Below, in pieces: positions 17,006 through 25,909 of a stretch of 64,000 nucleotides of DNA. How positions within the stretch are numbered: the first letter of the stretch is position 1; each line of letters opens with the position of its first letter. Below the pieces are notes generated by a model. It saw only the letters and a program-made list of their open reading frames with translations. It was not told the origin of the DNA and ran no database searches. Position numbers and translations under genes: made by a program. The stretch is taken from positions 4,030,001 through 4,094,000 of the forward strand of contig NZ_CP194041.2 of the NCBI RefSeq assembly GCF_050870875.2, in the 5' to 3' direction. The stretch is from Agarivorans sp050870875 (lineage in GTDB: Bacteria; Pseudomonadota; Gammaproteobacteria; Enterobacterales; Celerinatantimonadaceae).

Positions 17006-17036
17006 GTTGAACAATCAATATGACTTATTGTTCAAC
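17006..17036. repeat. 10-bp inverted repeat, possible operator
   Basis: GTTGAACAAT (17006-17015) and ATTGTTCAAC (17027-17036) form a perfect inverted repeat with an 11-base spacer, so equivalent points of the two arms lie two helical turns apart. It lies between the divergent hemerythrin and grcA genes. It is not followed by T's, so it is unlikely to be a terminator. The binding factor is unknown. Confidence 0.6.
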
Positions 17037-17106
17037 AAACACCCACCCCTTGTACAGCATTTAGTCAAGAATGTTCGGTTGCAAGCATAATTACCAAGCT
17101 AACGGC

Positions 17107-17120
17107 TTGCACTGAGTCAA
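17107..17120 (+). promoter_or_regulatory. weak upstream FNR-like site
   Basis: TTGCACTGAGTCAA matches the FNR consensus TTGAT-N4-ATCAA at 7 of 10 positions. Its centre is 49 bases upstream of the strong site. E. coli grcA (yfiD) also has two FNR sites with similar spacing. Confidence 0.45.
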
Positions 17121-17155
17121 CAAACACCGTAAAAAAAATTAAAAAAAACCCTTTT

Positions 17156-17169
17156 TTGATTAAGGTCAA
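17156..17169 (+). promoter_or_regulatory. FNR box of grcA
   Basis: TTGATTAAGGTCAA matches FNR at 9 of 10 positions. A -10-like GATAAT lies at 17195-17200, placing the box about 40-45 bases before the start, the usual class II activating position. Confidence 0.75.
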
Positions 17170-17271
17170 TTGTAGTATAGTTTCAGCAAGTGGCGATAAT
17201 GATTCAAGTAATGGCTCAGGCATCGCTATATGCTGTAATAAAATTACACTTTTAAGCTAATGAGGTATGTT

Positions 17272-17652
17272 ATGACCACAGGTATTCAAATCACTAAAGC
17301 AAACAATCAAGCCCTACTTGGTTCTTTTTGGCTGTTAGATAACGAACAAAATCAAGCGCGCTGCCTTTGTGTTAAAGATGAACTTTTTGCAGAAGATGAA
17401 GTCGTCGCCATCGATACATTGGGTCAGATCGAATATCGCGAAGTACCGATGAAAGCACAGGCACTGGAAGAAGGTGGTCAACACCTTAACGTGAATGTAC
17501 TACGTCGCGAAACGTTAGAAGATGCCGTGAAGCACCCCGAAAAATATCCACAGTTAACCATTCGTGTTTCTGGTTATGCAGTACGTTTCAACTCGCTAAC
17601 CACTGAACAACAACAAGATGTTATCACTCGGACTTTCACTGAGTCGCTATAA
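17272..17652 (+). CDS. grcA: autonomous glycyl radical cofactor
   Basis: GrcA (YfiD) is a 126-residue spare glycyl radical domain that restores oxygen-damaged pyruvate formate-lyase. The C-terminal half carries EGGQHLNVNVLRRETLEDAV and the glycyl radical loop RVSGYAVRFNSL; the radical glycine is the G of SGY. The match to E. coli YfiD is nearly continuous. The ATG at 17272 is preceded by GAGG at 6 bases and gives MTTGIQITK as in E. coli. Two FNR-like boxes upstream indicate anaerobic induction. It is a single-gene unit with its own terminator; pflB is not in the window. Confidence 0.97.
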   Translation: MTTGIQITKANNQALLGSFWLLDNEQNQARCLCVKDELFAEDEVVAIDTLGQIEYREVPMKAQALEEGGQHLNVNVLRRETLEDAVKHPEKYPQLTIRVSGYAVRFNSLTTEQQQDVITRTFTESL

Positions 17653-17670
17653 CACGCAGTCTGCAAAAAC

Positions 17671-17699
17671 AAAAAAAGCATGCTTTAGCATGCTTTTTT
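17671..17699 (+). terminator. terminator of grcA, possibly bidirectional
   Basis: The stem AGCATGC-type arms are flanked by A7 on the left and T6 on the right. It lies between the converging grcA and tesB and can serve both. Confidence 0.92.
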
Positions 17700-17722
17700 A
17701 TTACATGAGATCCAACCTAGCT

Positions 17723-18583
17723 CTAACGACGCTCGCGTACCAAACCTTCTTGAATGGTAGAAGCCACTAGCTTACCCTCTCGGGTATAAAACTGTCCTCG
17801 AACTAAACCCCTTCCCTGAGACGCCACCGGGCTATCAACCACATATAACAACCAATCATCTAAGCGAAAATCGTGATGAAACCACATACTATGATCAATC
17901 GTTGCGGCTTGTATTTCCGGTTCAATAAAGGAGCGGCCATGGGGCTGCAAGGCGGTCGGTAAGAAGTTAAAATCTGAAGCGTAGGCCAGCAGATAACGAT
18001 GAATACGACTATCATCGGGCATTTGACCATTCGCCTTAAACCATACACAGCGTTTTGCAGCTCGTTTTTCTGGTAATAAAGGGTTAACAAACTCGACCGG
18101 ACGCATTTCTAAAGGTTTATCACAAATAAATTTGTCGCGCACCGCATCGGGCAGCATCTCTCGTAACTGAAATGCATACTCTTGTTCAGAGAGTAGATCT
18201 TCTGGAGCGGGAACCTCTGGCATCGCATCCTGATGCTCAAAACCAGCAGACACCTCTTGGAAAGAAGCCGTCATGTAAAAAATTGGCTTGCCAAATTGAA
18301 TCGCTTTGATTCGGCGAGTAGACACACTGCGTCCATCACGAATGCTTTCAATATCATATACAATCCGGTGATTCGGATCGCCTGGCCTTAAAAAATAAGA
18401 GTGAAATGAATGCACCTGGCGATTTTCGGCTACCGTTTCTTTGGCTGCCGACAATGCCTGTCCCATCACTTGCCCACCAAACACTGCACCAAAACCTAAA
18501 TCTTGGCTTTGGCCACGAAATAGTCCTTCTTCTATGCGCTCTAAGCTCAAAAGTTCGAGCAGATCTTTTAACACTTTACTCAT
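17723..18583 (-). CDS. tesB: acyl-CoA thioesterase II
   Basis: TesB hydrolyses medium- and long-chain acyl-CoA to free fatty acid and CoA. The protein has 286 residues and two hot-dog domains. Visible motifs are EGLFRGQSQDLGFGAVFGGQ near residue 16, HSFHSYFLRPGDP near 58, IFYMTASFQ near 104, YASDFNFLPTALQPHG near 203 with the catalytic aspartate, and ATIDHSMWFHHDF. I start at ATG 18583 (MSKVLKDLLELL), matching E. coli; the frame open to 18652 adds 23 unmatched residues. Confidence 0.95.
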   Translation of the reverse strand: MSKVLKDLLELLSLERIEEGLFRGQSQDLGFGAVFGGQVMGQALSAAKETVAENRQVHSFHSYFLRPGDPNHRIVYDIESIRDGRSVSTRRIKAIQFGKPIFYMTASFQEVSAGFEHQDAMPEVPAPEDLLSEQEYAFQLREMLPDAVRDKFICDKPLEMRPVEFVNPLLPEKRAAKRCVWFKANGQMPDDSRIHRYLLAYASDFNFLPTALQPHGRSFIEPEIQAATIDHSMWFHHDFRLDDWLLYVVDSPVASQGRGLVRGQFYTREGKLVASTIQEGLVRERR

Positions 18584-18998
18584 AATAATCGTAATTTTTG
18601 AGGTCAATCGGTGCAATATGCGCGAGAAGTTTGCAAAGATCAACTCAGCCAAAGCGAATAACAGTTAATGTTAAAAACGTAAATAAAGTATCCCGAGACA
18701 GATTGTTGGGACGAGCGTCGATGATGTGAGCAGACCTGAAAATAACGGTAGACAGTGCGCTCGGTAAACTTGAAAGCCTCAGCTTGGTCAATTTTGATTC
18801 TCGCTTGAAACTCTTAACCAAGAGAAAAACCATATAGACTAGAGATTTAAGTGATTAACGATAACCAGCCCTTTAAGTAAGATAAATAAAAATGTGCGTA
18901 AATTGATGAAGATTTCGTTTGCTTTGCTCAGCTTTATTACTGTTTCAATAACGAAACGCATTCCAAAACGACCACTTGCATAGCAGCCTCCCAAACAC
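18584..18998. other. non-coding region between tesB and thrC
   Basis: About 415 bases, presumably including the tesB promoter. A 62-codon frame inside it has no support. I see no RNA gene or repeat. Confidence 0.4.
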
Positions 18999-19037
18999 AA
19001 AAAAAAGCAATGGGTTTCACACCCACTGCTTTTTTTA
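18999..19037 (-). terminator. terminator of the thr operon
   Basis: The stem AGCAATGGGT / ACCCACTGCT (one mismatch) with loop TTCAC has long A and T tracts on both sides. It lies 19 bases after the thrC stop. Confidence 0.88.
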
Positions 19038-19055
19038 ACGAAGCCGAAAATTAAA

Positions 19056-20333
19056 TTATAAGCTCAGTAATAAAGCTCTTAATTGTGCGAAATCTGCAGG
19101 CATCTGCTTCGACAGTAAATCTAGATCCGCACGATCGGCAAGCGGTTTAGGAATATCGATTTTGCGCTGCAAGATCTCTTCAACACTTTCCTTAAATTTA
19201 GCCGGGTGAGCGGTACACAGAAATAAACCTTGTTCGCCATCCATCAGCTGTTCGCTCAATTGCTGATAAGCGATTGCGCCATGCGGCTCACATAAATAGC
19301 CCTGTGCATCCAAAGCTTTAAGCGCCTCCGCAGTCTGTTTATCGGTCATCACCCCCTTGGCTAGGTCACTTAAAGACCAACCTTGAGTTTTAAACAGCTC
19401 TTCAACGCGTGGCCAGTTATTGGGCTGGCTCACATCCATCGCATTGGAAAGCGTAGCCTGAGTCGGCTTAGGCTCCCATTGACCAGAAGCAAGATAACGA
19501 GGCACCGTATCATTCACATTAGTCGCGGCAATAAAACGCTTAATCGGCAAGCCCATAGCTTTGGCGATTAAACCTGCGGTGAGGTTACCAAAGTTACCTG
19601 AAGGCACCGAAACCACCAGCTGTTGCCGCTCTGCTTTACTTAACTGTGCAGCCGCTTCAAAGTAGTAACACACTTGCGCAGCCAACCGGCTAATGTTGAT
19701 CGAATTCGCCGAATTCAAACCAATCGCAGTTTTTAGCGACTGATCATCAAAGGCCTGTTTCACCATCGCCTGGCAGGCGTCAAAGTCCGACTCAACCGCC
19801 ACCGTAGTAATATTGCCACCAAGGGTACAGAACAACTTTTCTTGCAATGGGCTGATTTTTCCTTTGGGGTAAAGCACCACCACATTGATATTTTCCATAC
19901 CGTAAAATGCGTGTGCCACTGCCGCCCCTGTATCCCCCGAAGTTGCGGTTAAAATGGTGGTTTTTTTACCTTCAGAGAACTTGGCCAAACACTGCGCCAT
20001 AAAACGTCCACCAAAGTCTTTAAAGGCCAAAGTCGGTCCGTGAAATAACTCTAATGCACTGATCTGCTCGGTCACTTTTGCCAAAGGTGCTGGAAAAATA
20101 AAGGCTTTAGTGACCATTTCCAATAGGCTTTGTTCAGACAATTCGTTATCGAGTAACGCAGCCAATAGCTTGGCACAACGAGGATGAAAATCGAGTTCAA
20201 GCAAACTATCGATATCATCAAAGTGAGGAATCGCTTCAGGGAAGAATAACCCTTGTTGTTTACCTAAACCTTGTTTTACCGCTTGGGTAAAACTAACCTG
20301 CTCGTCGTTACATTTTAAGTTGTATAAATTCAT
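19056..20333 (-). CDS. thrC: threonine synthase
   Basis: ThrC converts O-phosphohomoserine to threonine with pyridoxal phosphate, the last step of threonine synthesis. The 425-residue length is the enteric type. The PLP lysine lies in FHGPTLAFKDFGGRFMA near residue 100, followed by TATSGDTGAAVAHAFYG, and a phosphate-binding SVPSGNFGNLTAG near 235. Its ATG overlaps the thrB stop by 4 bases, indicating translational coupling. Expressed from the thr promoter behind the attenuator. Confidence 0.97.
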   Translation of the reverse strand: MNLYNLKCNDEQVSFTQAVKQGLGKQQGLFFPEAIPHFDDIDSLLELDFHPRCAKLLAALLDNELSEQSLLEMVTKAFIFPAPLAKVTEQISALELFHGPTLAFKDFGGRFMAQCLAKFSEGKKTTILTATSGDTGAAVAHAFYGMENINVVVLYPKGKISPLQEKLFCTLGGNITTVAVESDFDACQAMVKQAFDDQSLKTAIGLNSANSINISRLAAQVCYYFEAAAQLSKAERQQLVVSVPSGNFGNLTAGLIAKAMGLPIKRFIAATNVNDTVPRYLASGQWEPKPTQATLSNAMDVSQPNNWPRVEELFKTQGWSLSDLAKGVMTDKQTAEALKALDAQGYLCEPHGAIAYQQLSEQLMDGEQGLFLCTAHPAKFKESVEEILQRKIDIPKPLADRADLDLLSKQMPADFAQLRALLLSL

Positions 20334-21295
20334 AGCGATGTTCCTGTTACTCGAGTGCCTTGTTCATCAATTTTACAGATATGGCAAAATCCATCTTGAT
20401 TTTGAATAAAATGTTGCTCTAACCAGTCTTTTAGACGCTGCGCCTGTTCCAGCACTGGCGTGACCACAAATACCGTCGGACCTGACCCAGAAATACCACT
20501 CGCCAATGCACCACTTTGTGCAGCATAGCTGCGAACGTCAGTAAAACCAGGGATCAATTCAGCCCGGTAAGGTTCAGCAATCACTTTGTCTTTTAGCAAA
20601 GACGCAGCAAGTTCAGGCTGTTTGCTGTAACTGGCATGAACAAACCCTGCAAGATTTCGCCCGTATTCCAAGGTATCTTGGCGACGATACTGGGCGGGTA
20701 GAATCGCCCGAGCTTGGGCAGTGGAAATATTAATGCCTGGATAGGCGACAATCCAATACCAATCCTCAAAATGTGGTATCGCTTGGCTGGTTGCTCCAGC
20801 TTGTTGCAGCATCAATTGCATCCCACCGAGATAGCATGGTGCCACATTATCATAATGCACACTGCCACTAATTTGCCCTTCGAGCTCCCCCATCATCAGT
20901 AGCATTTGCTCTTTATCGAATGGGAAGTCTAAATAGGCATTCAAGCCTTCTAAGGCTGCGACCACCGAACAAGCGCTCGAGCCTAAACCACTGCCAATAG
21001 GCAAGTTCTTTTCCAAGGTCATTTTAACGCACCCCAGCACTTGCCCATGATGCGCTAACAACTGCTGAGCAAAATAATGGTAGCAGTCATAGAGAATATT
21101 TTGTTTCGGGTCGGCGGGTAGCTTATGCGCGTAAGGCCCTACATTCTCGATCAACACATCAGCGCCATCGGCCGCCTCAATTTGTACTCGGTCGCCCAAT
21201 AATTGTCCATCTATCGGTGATAGGGCCGCGCCTAGAGAATCAAAACCAACACTCACATTAGCCGTTGAAGCGGGTGCGTAAACCACAATACTCAT
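20330..21295 (-). CDS. thrB: homoserine kinase
   Basis: ThrB phosphorylates homoserine with ATP. The 321-residue GHMP kinase starts MSIVVYAPASTANVSVGFDS and has the family's ATP loop PIGSGLGSSACSVVAAL near residue 92 and the C-terminal GISGSGPTVFV near 255. The start at 21295 is one base after the thrA stop; a frame open to 21334 would overlap thrA and add residues not found in the family. Confidence 0.97.
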   Translation of the reverse strand: MSIVVYAPASTANVSVGFDSLGAALSPIDGQLLGDRVQIEAADGADVLIENVGPYAHKLPADPKQNILYDCYHYFAQQLLAHHGQVLGCVKMTLEKNLPIGSGLGSSACSVVAALEGLNAYLDFPFDKEQMLLMMGELEGQISGSVHYDNVAPCYLGGMQLMLQQAGATSQAIPHFEDWYWIVAYPGINISTAQARAILPAQYRRQDTLEYGRNLAGFVHASYSKQPELAASLLKDKVIAEPYRAELIPGFTDVRSYAAQSGALASGISGSGPTVFVVTPVLEQAQRLKDWLEQHFIQNQDGFCHICKIDEQGTRVTGTSL

Positions 21296-21296
21296 G

Positions 21297-23768
21297 TTAC
21301 ACCTCCTGCTTCCAGTTGAGTGTTCGAAGTACATCGGCGAATACCCCAGCAGCCGTTACCGCCGTGCCCGCACCGTAGCCACGCAAGACCAAAGGAATAG
21401 GCTGATAGTAACGGCTATAAAAAGCCAGCGCATTTTCGCCATCTTTTACTCGGTTAAGCGGATCGTCGGCAGCAACCGCCGCCAGCGAAACTTTACAAAC
21501 GCCTTGATCGATACTACCTAAATAACGCAATACCTTCCCCTCAGCTGCCGCATCCTGTTGTAACGTGGCGAAATACCCGTCAGCCTCGGGGAGGCGCGCC
21601 ATAAAGGCTTCGGTATCACCACTGGCATCGAAGTTAGGTGGCAGCGCCTGCTCGATTTGGATATCATCAAGGTTTAGTGGCATACCCGCTTCGCGTGCCA
21701 AAATCAGCAACTTACGGGCGACATCCATGCCCGATAAGTCATCTCGCGGATCAGGCTCGGTAAAGCCGTTTGCTCGGGCGATGGAAGTCGCTTCAGAAAA
21801 GCTCATCCCTTCATCTAACTTACCAAAAATGAAAGAGAGTGAGCCAGAAAGGATCCCGTTAAAACGCTCTAACTTATCCCCCGCCTTGAGCAGGTTCTGC
21901 AAATTCTCAATCACCGGTAAACCAGCACCCACGTTGGTATCGTATAAAAACTTACGACGCATCGACAACGCAGTTTTACGCAGTTGCTGATAATACTCAA
22001 GACTTGAAGTATTGGCTTTCTTGTTCGCGGTTACCACGTGGAAACCATTGGCCAAAAATTCAGCATACTTACCAGCAACATCATCATTACTGGTACAGTC
22101 AACGATCACCGGATTAATTAAATGACTTTGTCCCACTAATTCATTCACATTGGCCAGCGTAAACCCACCATTCTCGCTGCAATTGGCCAGTTGCTGTTGC
22201 CAATCGTCTAGCGCGAGGCCTTTAGGATCGAGTAATAGTTTGCGGCTATTAGCCAAGCCACAAACGCGGATCGCTATTTGTTGCTCTTTTAGATGCGCCT
22301 GCTGGGTATGAATTTGCTCTAACAACGCGCCACCCACGCCACCCACGCCAATTAAAAATAAATCGATGTAATGCATGCTCTCAAAGAAATTTTGATGACA
22401 AGCTCGGATCGCCTCCGCCACTTTATCTTGGGAAACCACCGCCGAGATAGAGCGTTCGGAAGAACCTTGTGCAATCGCCACAATATTAATCCCAACTTCC
22501 GCTAACGAAGTAAAGAAGCGTGCAGCTACCCCTTTACTGCGGCGCATGCCGTCCCCCACCAGCGAAATAATCGCTAATTGGTCGATGGTCTCAATCGGCT
22601 CCAGCAATTGATTGGCTAATTCCAGCTCAAACTCTTCATTTAAAGCCGCTAAGGCGCGGATCGCATCAACACTATGAATACAAAAGCTAATGCTATACTC
22701 GCAACTCGATTGAGTAATCAGCGCCACAGAAACATGACTACGAGAAATACTTTCAAAAATACGGCCAGCCATGCCCACCATACCTTTCATGCCAGGACCT
22801 GAAACCGTCAACATAGTGAGTTCGGCAAGGCTAGATAAAGCTTTCACCGGTAAATCATCTTGCCCTTGGCTTTGTGCGCCAATTAATGTTCCTTCCCCCT
22901 GAGGATTAAAAGTATTCTTAATTAGGCAAGGGATATGGTACTGAGCAATCGGGGCAATGGTTTTGGGATGCAGTACCTTAGCGCCAAAATAGCTTAACTC
23001 CATGGCTTCTGGATAGCTTAAACTACGTAACAAGCGGGCATCTTCAACCAAGCGAGGATCGCAATTATATACGCCGTCGACATCGGTCCAAATTTCACAG
23101 CATTCTGCATCTAAACAGGCCGCTAATACCGCGGCGCTATAATCGGAACCATTGCGGCCAAGCACTACGGTTTCACCCTGCGCGTTACCCGCCGTGAACC
23201 CAGGCATCAAATAAATTAGGTCTTGCTGGAGCATGCTCTGATTCAAACGCTGCTTACTGGCCTGAATGTCGACCACAGCCTCCAAGTAGCCCCCCGAGCT
23301 GGCCAGCAATTTTTGCTGAGGAATAATGATCTCTGCACTATGGCCACGCACTGCTAGCAGATAACTCATGGTGTGAATGCTCAGTTTTTCGCCTGTAGAC
23401 AATACCTTGGCGCGAATATTATCTGGGCATTGTTGCAGTAAGGCGACCCCTTTTAGTAACTGGCGTAATTCACCCAACTCTTGGTGAATCATCAACTGCA
23501 TTTGCTCAATGGCAAAACCTGCATATTTATTCTTTAATTCACCGAGCAATTGCTGGAAGGTGGTTTCAATACGATTTAATAAACCCTCTCCATCGTTGCC
23601 GTGACTAACCATATCCACCACTGCAACTAAATCGTTGGTGACTCCCGCAGGAGCAGAGAGTACCACCGCCAATTGTGACTGATGTTGGTTACTTAATACT
23701 ATATCGGCTGCGCGATTAAAGCGCTCAGCGTCGGCTAAAGATGATCCACCAAATTTTAAAACTCGCAT
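21297..23768 (-). CDS. thrA: bifunctional aspartokinase I / homoserine dehydrogenase I
   Basis: An 823-residue fusion enzyme (E. coli ThrA 820). The N-terminal aspartokinase starts MRVLKFGGSSLADAERF and includes GRNGSDYSAAVLAACL near 200; two ACT-type domains in the middle bind threonine for feedback inhibition; the homoserine dehydrogenase begins at the Rossmann motif GVGGVGGALLEQI near 465 and includes VDCTSNDDVAGKYAEF and the GILSGSLSFIFGKLDEGMSF catalytic region. It supplies the first and third steps from aspartate to threonine. I start at ATG 23768, just after the attenuator's T tract; the longer frame from 23819 is translated terminator stem. Confidence 0.97.
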   Translation of the reverse strand: MRVLKFGGSSLADAERFNRAADIVLSNQHQSQLAVVLSAPAGVTNDLVAVVDMVSHGNDGEGLLNRIETTFQQLLGELKNKYAGFAIEQMQLMIHQELGELRQLLKGVALLQQCPDNIRAKVLSTGEKLSIHTMSYLLAVRGHSAEIIIPQQKLLASSGGYLEAVVDIQASKQRLNQSMLQQDLIYLMPGFTAGNAQGETVVLGRNGSDYSAAVLAACLDAECCEIWTDVDGVYNCDPRLVEDARLLRSLSYPEAMELSYFGAKVLHPKTIAPIAQYHIPCLIKNTFNPQGEGTLIGAQSQGQDDLPVKALSSLAELTMLTVSGPGMKGMVGMAGRIFESISRSHVSVALITQSSCEYSISFCIHSVDAIRALAALNEEFELELANQLLEPIETIDQLAIISLVGDGMRRSKGVAARFFTSLAEVGINIVAIAQGSSERSISAVVSQDKVAEAIRACHQNFFESMHYIDLFLIGVGGVGGALLEQIHTQQAHLKEQQIAIRVCGLANSRKLLLDPKGLALDDWQQQLANCSENGGFTLANVNELVGQSHLINPVIVDCTSNDDVAGKYAEFLANGFHVVTANKKANTSSLEYYQQLRKTALSMRRKFLYDTNVGAGLPVIENLQNLLKAGDKLERFNGILSGSLSFIFGKLDEGMSFSEATSIARANGFTEPDPRDDLSGMDVARKLLILAREAGMPLNLDDIQIEQALPPNFDASGDTEAFMARLPEADGYFATLQQDAAAEGKVLRYLGSIDQGVCKVSLAAVAADDPLNRVKDGENALAFYSRYYQPIPLVLRGYGAGTAVTAAGVFADVLRTLNWKQEV

Positions 23769-23778
23769 TGTTCCTCCC

Positions 23779-23810
23779 AAAAAAAAACCCGTATCGTGAT
23801 TGATACGGGC
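23779..23810 (-). terminator. thr attenuator terminator
   Basis: On the minus strand CCCGTATC / GATACGGG with a 6-base loop is followed by nine T's, 10-20 bases before thrA. The 3' arm can be kept from forming: the region 23839-23846 (AAGCCCGT on plus) is complementary to 23805-23812 and gives an alternative antiterminator helix. A third hairpin, CCCGCA / TGCGGG (23847-23852 with 23861-23866), overlaps the leader codons and would be the pause structure. Confidence 0.9.
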
Positions 23811-23831
23811 TTTCTTCAATGTAGTTTATCG

Positions 23832-23906
23832 CTACAACAAGCCCGTCCCGCATGTGGTGGTGCGGGTAATAATACCGGTGGTTGTGTAAGCAAAATATAC
23901 TGACAT
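23832..23906 (-). CDS. thrL: thr operon leader peptide
   Basis: A 24-codon frame reads M-S-V-Y-F-A-Y-TTT-G-II-T-R-TTT-C-G-T-G-L-L-stop: eight threonines and two isoleucines in 24 residues. This is the composition expected of a leader peptide sensing charged tRNA-Thr and tRNA-Ile, as in E. coli thrL. Its 3' end overlaps the pause hairpin and the stop precedes the terminator, so stalling at the Thr/Ile codons would favour the antiterminator. It was too short for ordinary gene calling. Its ribosome-binding site is weak. Confidence 0.9.
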   Translation of the reverse strand: MSVYFAYTTTGIITRTTTCGTGLL

Positions 23907-24080
23907 CTGAATAAAAATTTAAATTCCAATTATGTTCATACCATAACCAGCTGGGCTAAAGAGTCAAGTTTTATTTAGCTCAAAACTCATCCAAGTCAAC
24001 AATCATTTCCGAGATAAAAATTTGAACGCCCGTTTAAATCCTGCCATAGTGGATAAAAAAACAACAATAAGAAAACGCCG

Positions 24081-25787
24081 ATGAAAAACTCGATGGAACA
24101 CATCGCAGCAGAAACGATGCTGCAACGCTTCAACAGCTTCTACCAATGTTTCTTAGAAGTCACCCGCGGTGCGAAACAACGCTTCGAAACCGCTGACTGG
24201 ATGTCTGTACAACTCGCATCTAGAGAGCGGATCCGGCTATATGATCATCATGTCACCGAAGCGAGGGCAGCCATCAAACAACTAACTGGCCATCTACAAC
24301 GTAGCGCTCAATTTTGCGCCGCAGTAAAATATCGGTATTCCCAGTTAATTAGCCAACATGAAAATTTTGAAGTCGCTGAATCTTTCTTTAATTCGGTGTA
24401 TCAAAGACTATTTCATCATCGCTACATCGAAGAAGACCAACTATTTATTCGACCAAGTCGTAGCAGCAAACGCTTTGACTATCAATTACTCACCCATCGT
24501 TACCAACATACCGAGCTGCAACAGCTACTGGTCGACTTATTTAAAGACTATGACTTCGCCATTCCATACGAAGACTTATCACGCGATATCAATTTTATCC
24601 AACAGCGACTCCAACAGCAGCCTCAGCTCAAGCAGCAACCATTACACCGCATCACCATGCTGCAGCCAGTGTTTTATCGGAACAAAGCCGCCTATTTGAT
24701 AGGCCACTATCAAAGCGAAGCGCTGTCTTTCCCCATCGTATTTCCATTACTCAACCAGCAAGCCCAGGTTGCGATAGACACCGTGTTAATCGATAGTGAT
24801 CAGGTGAGTATTATCTTTGGCTTTGCCCGCGCCTATTTTATGGTCGACGCCCCTGCACCAAGACGAATTGTAAACTTTTTAAAGCAGCTACTCCCCAATA
24901 AAACCGATTATGAGCTGTTTATCGCAATCGGCTGTCAAAAACATGCTAAAACCGAATTTTATCGTCACTACTTAAACCACTTACACAACTCCAAAGACCA
25001 ATTTGAACTCGCCCCCGGGATTAAAGGTATGGTGATGAGCGTATTTACCTTGCCCTCTTATGACGTTGTATTTAAAGTGATAAAAGATCGCTTCACTCCC
25101 CCCAAAGAGGTCAGTCGGGCGGTCGTCAAAGAGAAATACCGCTTGGTCAAACAACACGATCGTGTCGGCCGAATGGCCGATACTCAAGAATTTACTAATT
25201 TTGAATTCCCTTTAGCCCGCTTTAGCCCTGAGTTACTTGCAGAACTGGAACTCGTCGCGCCGTCTGCGCTCAAAATAGAAAATGACGTACTCACCATTAA
25301 ACACCTCTATACCGAACGCAAAATGGTCCCGCTAAACATCTACTTAGAGCAAGCCGACGAAACGCAAACTCGGCAAGTGATCGATGAATATGGCAACGCC
25401 ATCAAACAACTAGCCGCAGCCAATATCTTTCCTGGGGATATGTTATTTAAGAACTTTGGGGTCACTCGGCATGGGCGAGTCGTATTTTATGATTACGATG
25501 AAATATCCTATATGACGGAGTGTAATTTCAGAGAATTTCCACAATCCCCCTATCCTGAAGACCAATGGGCCGTACATCCTAGCTATTCTGTTGGTCCCAA
25601 TGATATTTTCCCAGAAGAATTTGCAACGTTCTTGCTAGGGAAACCAGCTGTAAAACAAGCATTTAGAGAATTGCATGCGGAACTGTTTCAGGCCAGCTAT
25701 TGGCAAAGTTTGCAACGCAACATCGAAAATGGTCAATTTGAAGATGTCTTTCCTTACCGTAGGCATTGCCGATTTATCAACCGTTAG
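24081..25787 (+). CDS. aceK: isocitrate dehydrogenase kinase/phosphatase
   Basis: AceK phosphorylates and dephosphorylates isocitrate dehydrogenase, directing carbon to the glyoxylate bypass during growth on acetate. The 568-residue protein has the family ATP-binding region APGIKGMVMSVFTLPSYD near residue 313, VFKVIKDRF, YTERKMVPLNIYLEQADE near 412, and the kinase-like metal and catalytic segments GDMLFKNFGVTRHGRVVFYDYDE near 455. It normally follows aceB and aceA; here it stands alone, divergent from the thr operon, so the bypass enzymes must be encoded elsewhere. Confidence 0.96.
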   Translation: MKNSMEHIAAETMLQRFNSFYQCFLEVTRGAKQRFETADWMSVQLASRERIRLYDHHVTEARAAIKQLTGHLQRSAQFCAAVKYRYSQLISQHENFEVAESFFNSVYQRLFHHRYIEEDQLFIRPSRSSKRFDYQLLTHRYQHTELQQLLVDLFKDYDFAIPYEDLSRDINFIQQRLQQQPQLKQQPLHRITMLQPVFYRNKAAYLIGHYQSEALSFPIVFPLLNQQAQVAIDTVLIDSDQVSIIFGFARAYFMVDAPAPRRIVNFLKQLLPNKTDYELFIAIGCQKHAKTEFYRHYLNHLHNSKDQFELAPGIKGMVMSVFTLPSYDVVFKVIKDRFTPPKEVSRAVVKEKYRLVKQHDRVGRMADTQEFTNFEFPLARFSPELLAELELVAPSALKIENDVLTIKHLYTERKMVPLNIYLEQADETQTRQVIDEYGNAIKQLAAANIFPGDMLFKNFGVTRHGRVVFYDYDEISYMTECNFREFPQSPYPEDQWAVHPSYSVGPNDIFPEEFATFLLGKPAVKQAFRELHAELFQASYWQSLQRNIENGQFEDVFPYRRHCRFINR

Positions 25788-25909
25788 CTACCAACTTTCA
25801 AGCCGTGACTCGTTCCGCCATCGCGTAAATATTTTTTGTGATCGACCGTGATCTTCTGTATGAGATCGACCATAATAGTTATTGGGAAAAATAATAATAA
25901 GGGGCAGCA

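Noticed and set aside
23769..23819. Longer N-terminus of ThrA
   Set aside because: The extra codons translate the attenuator stem; the conserved protein starts MRVLKFGGSS.
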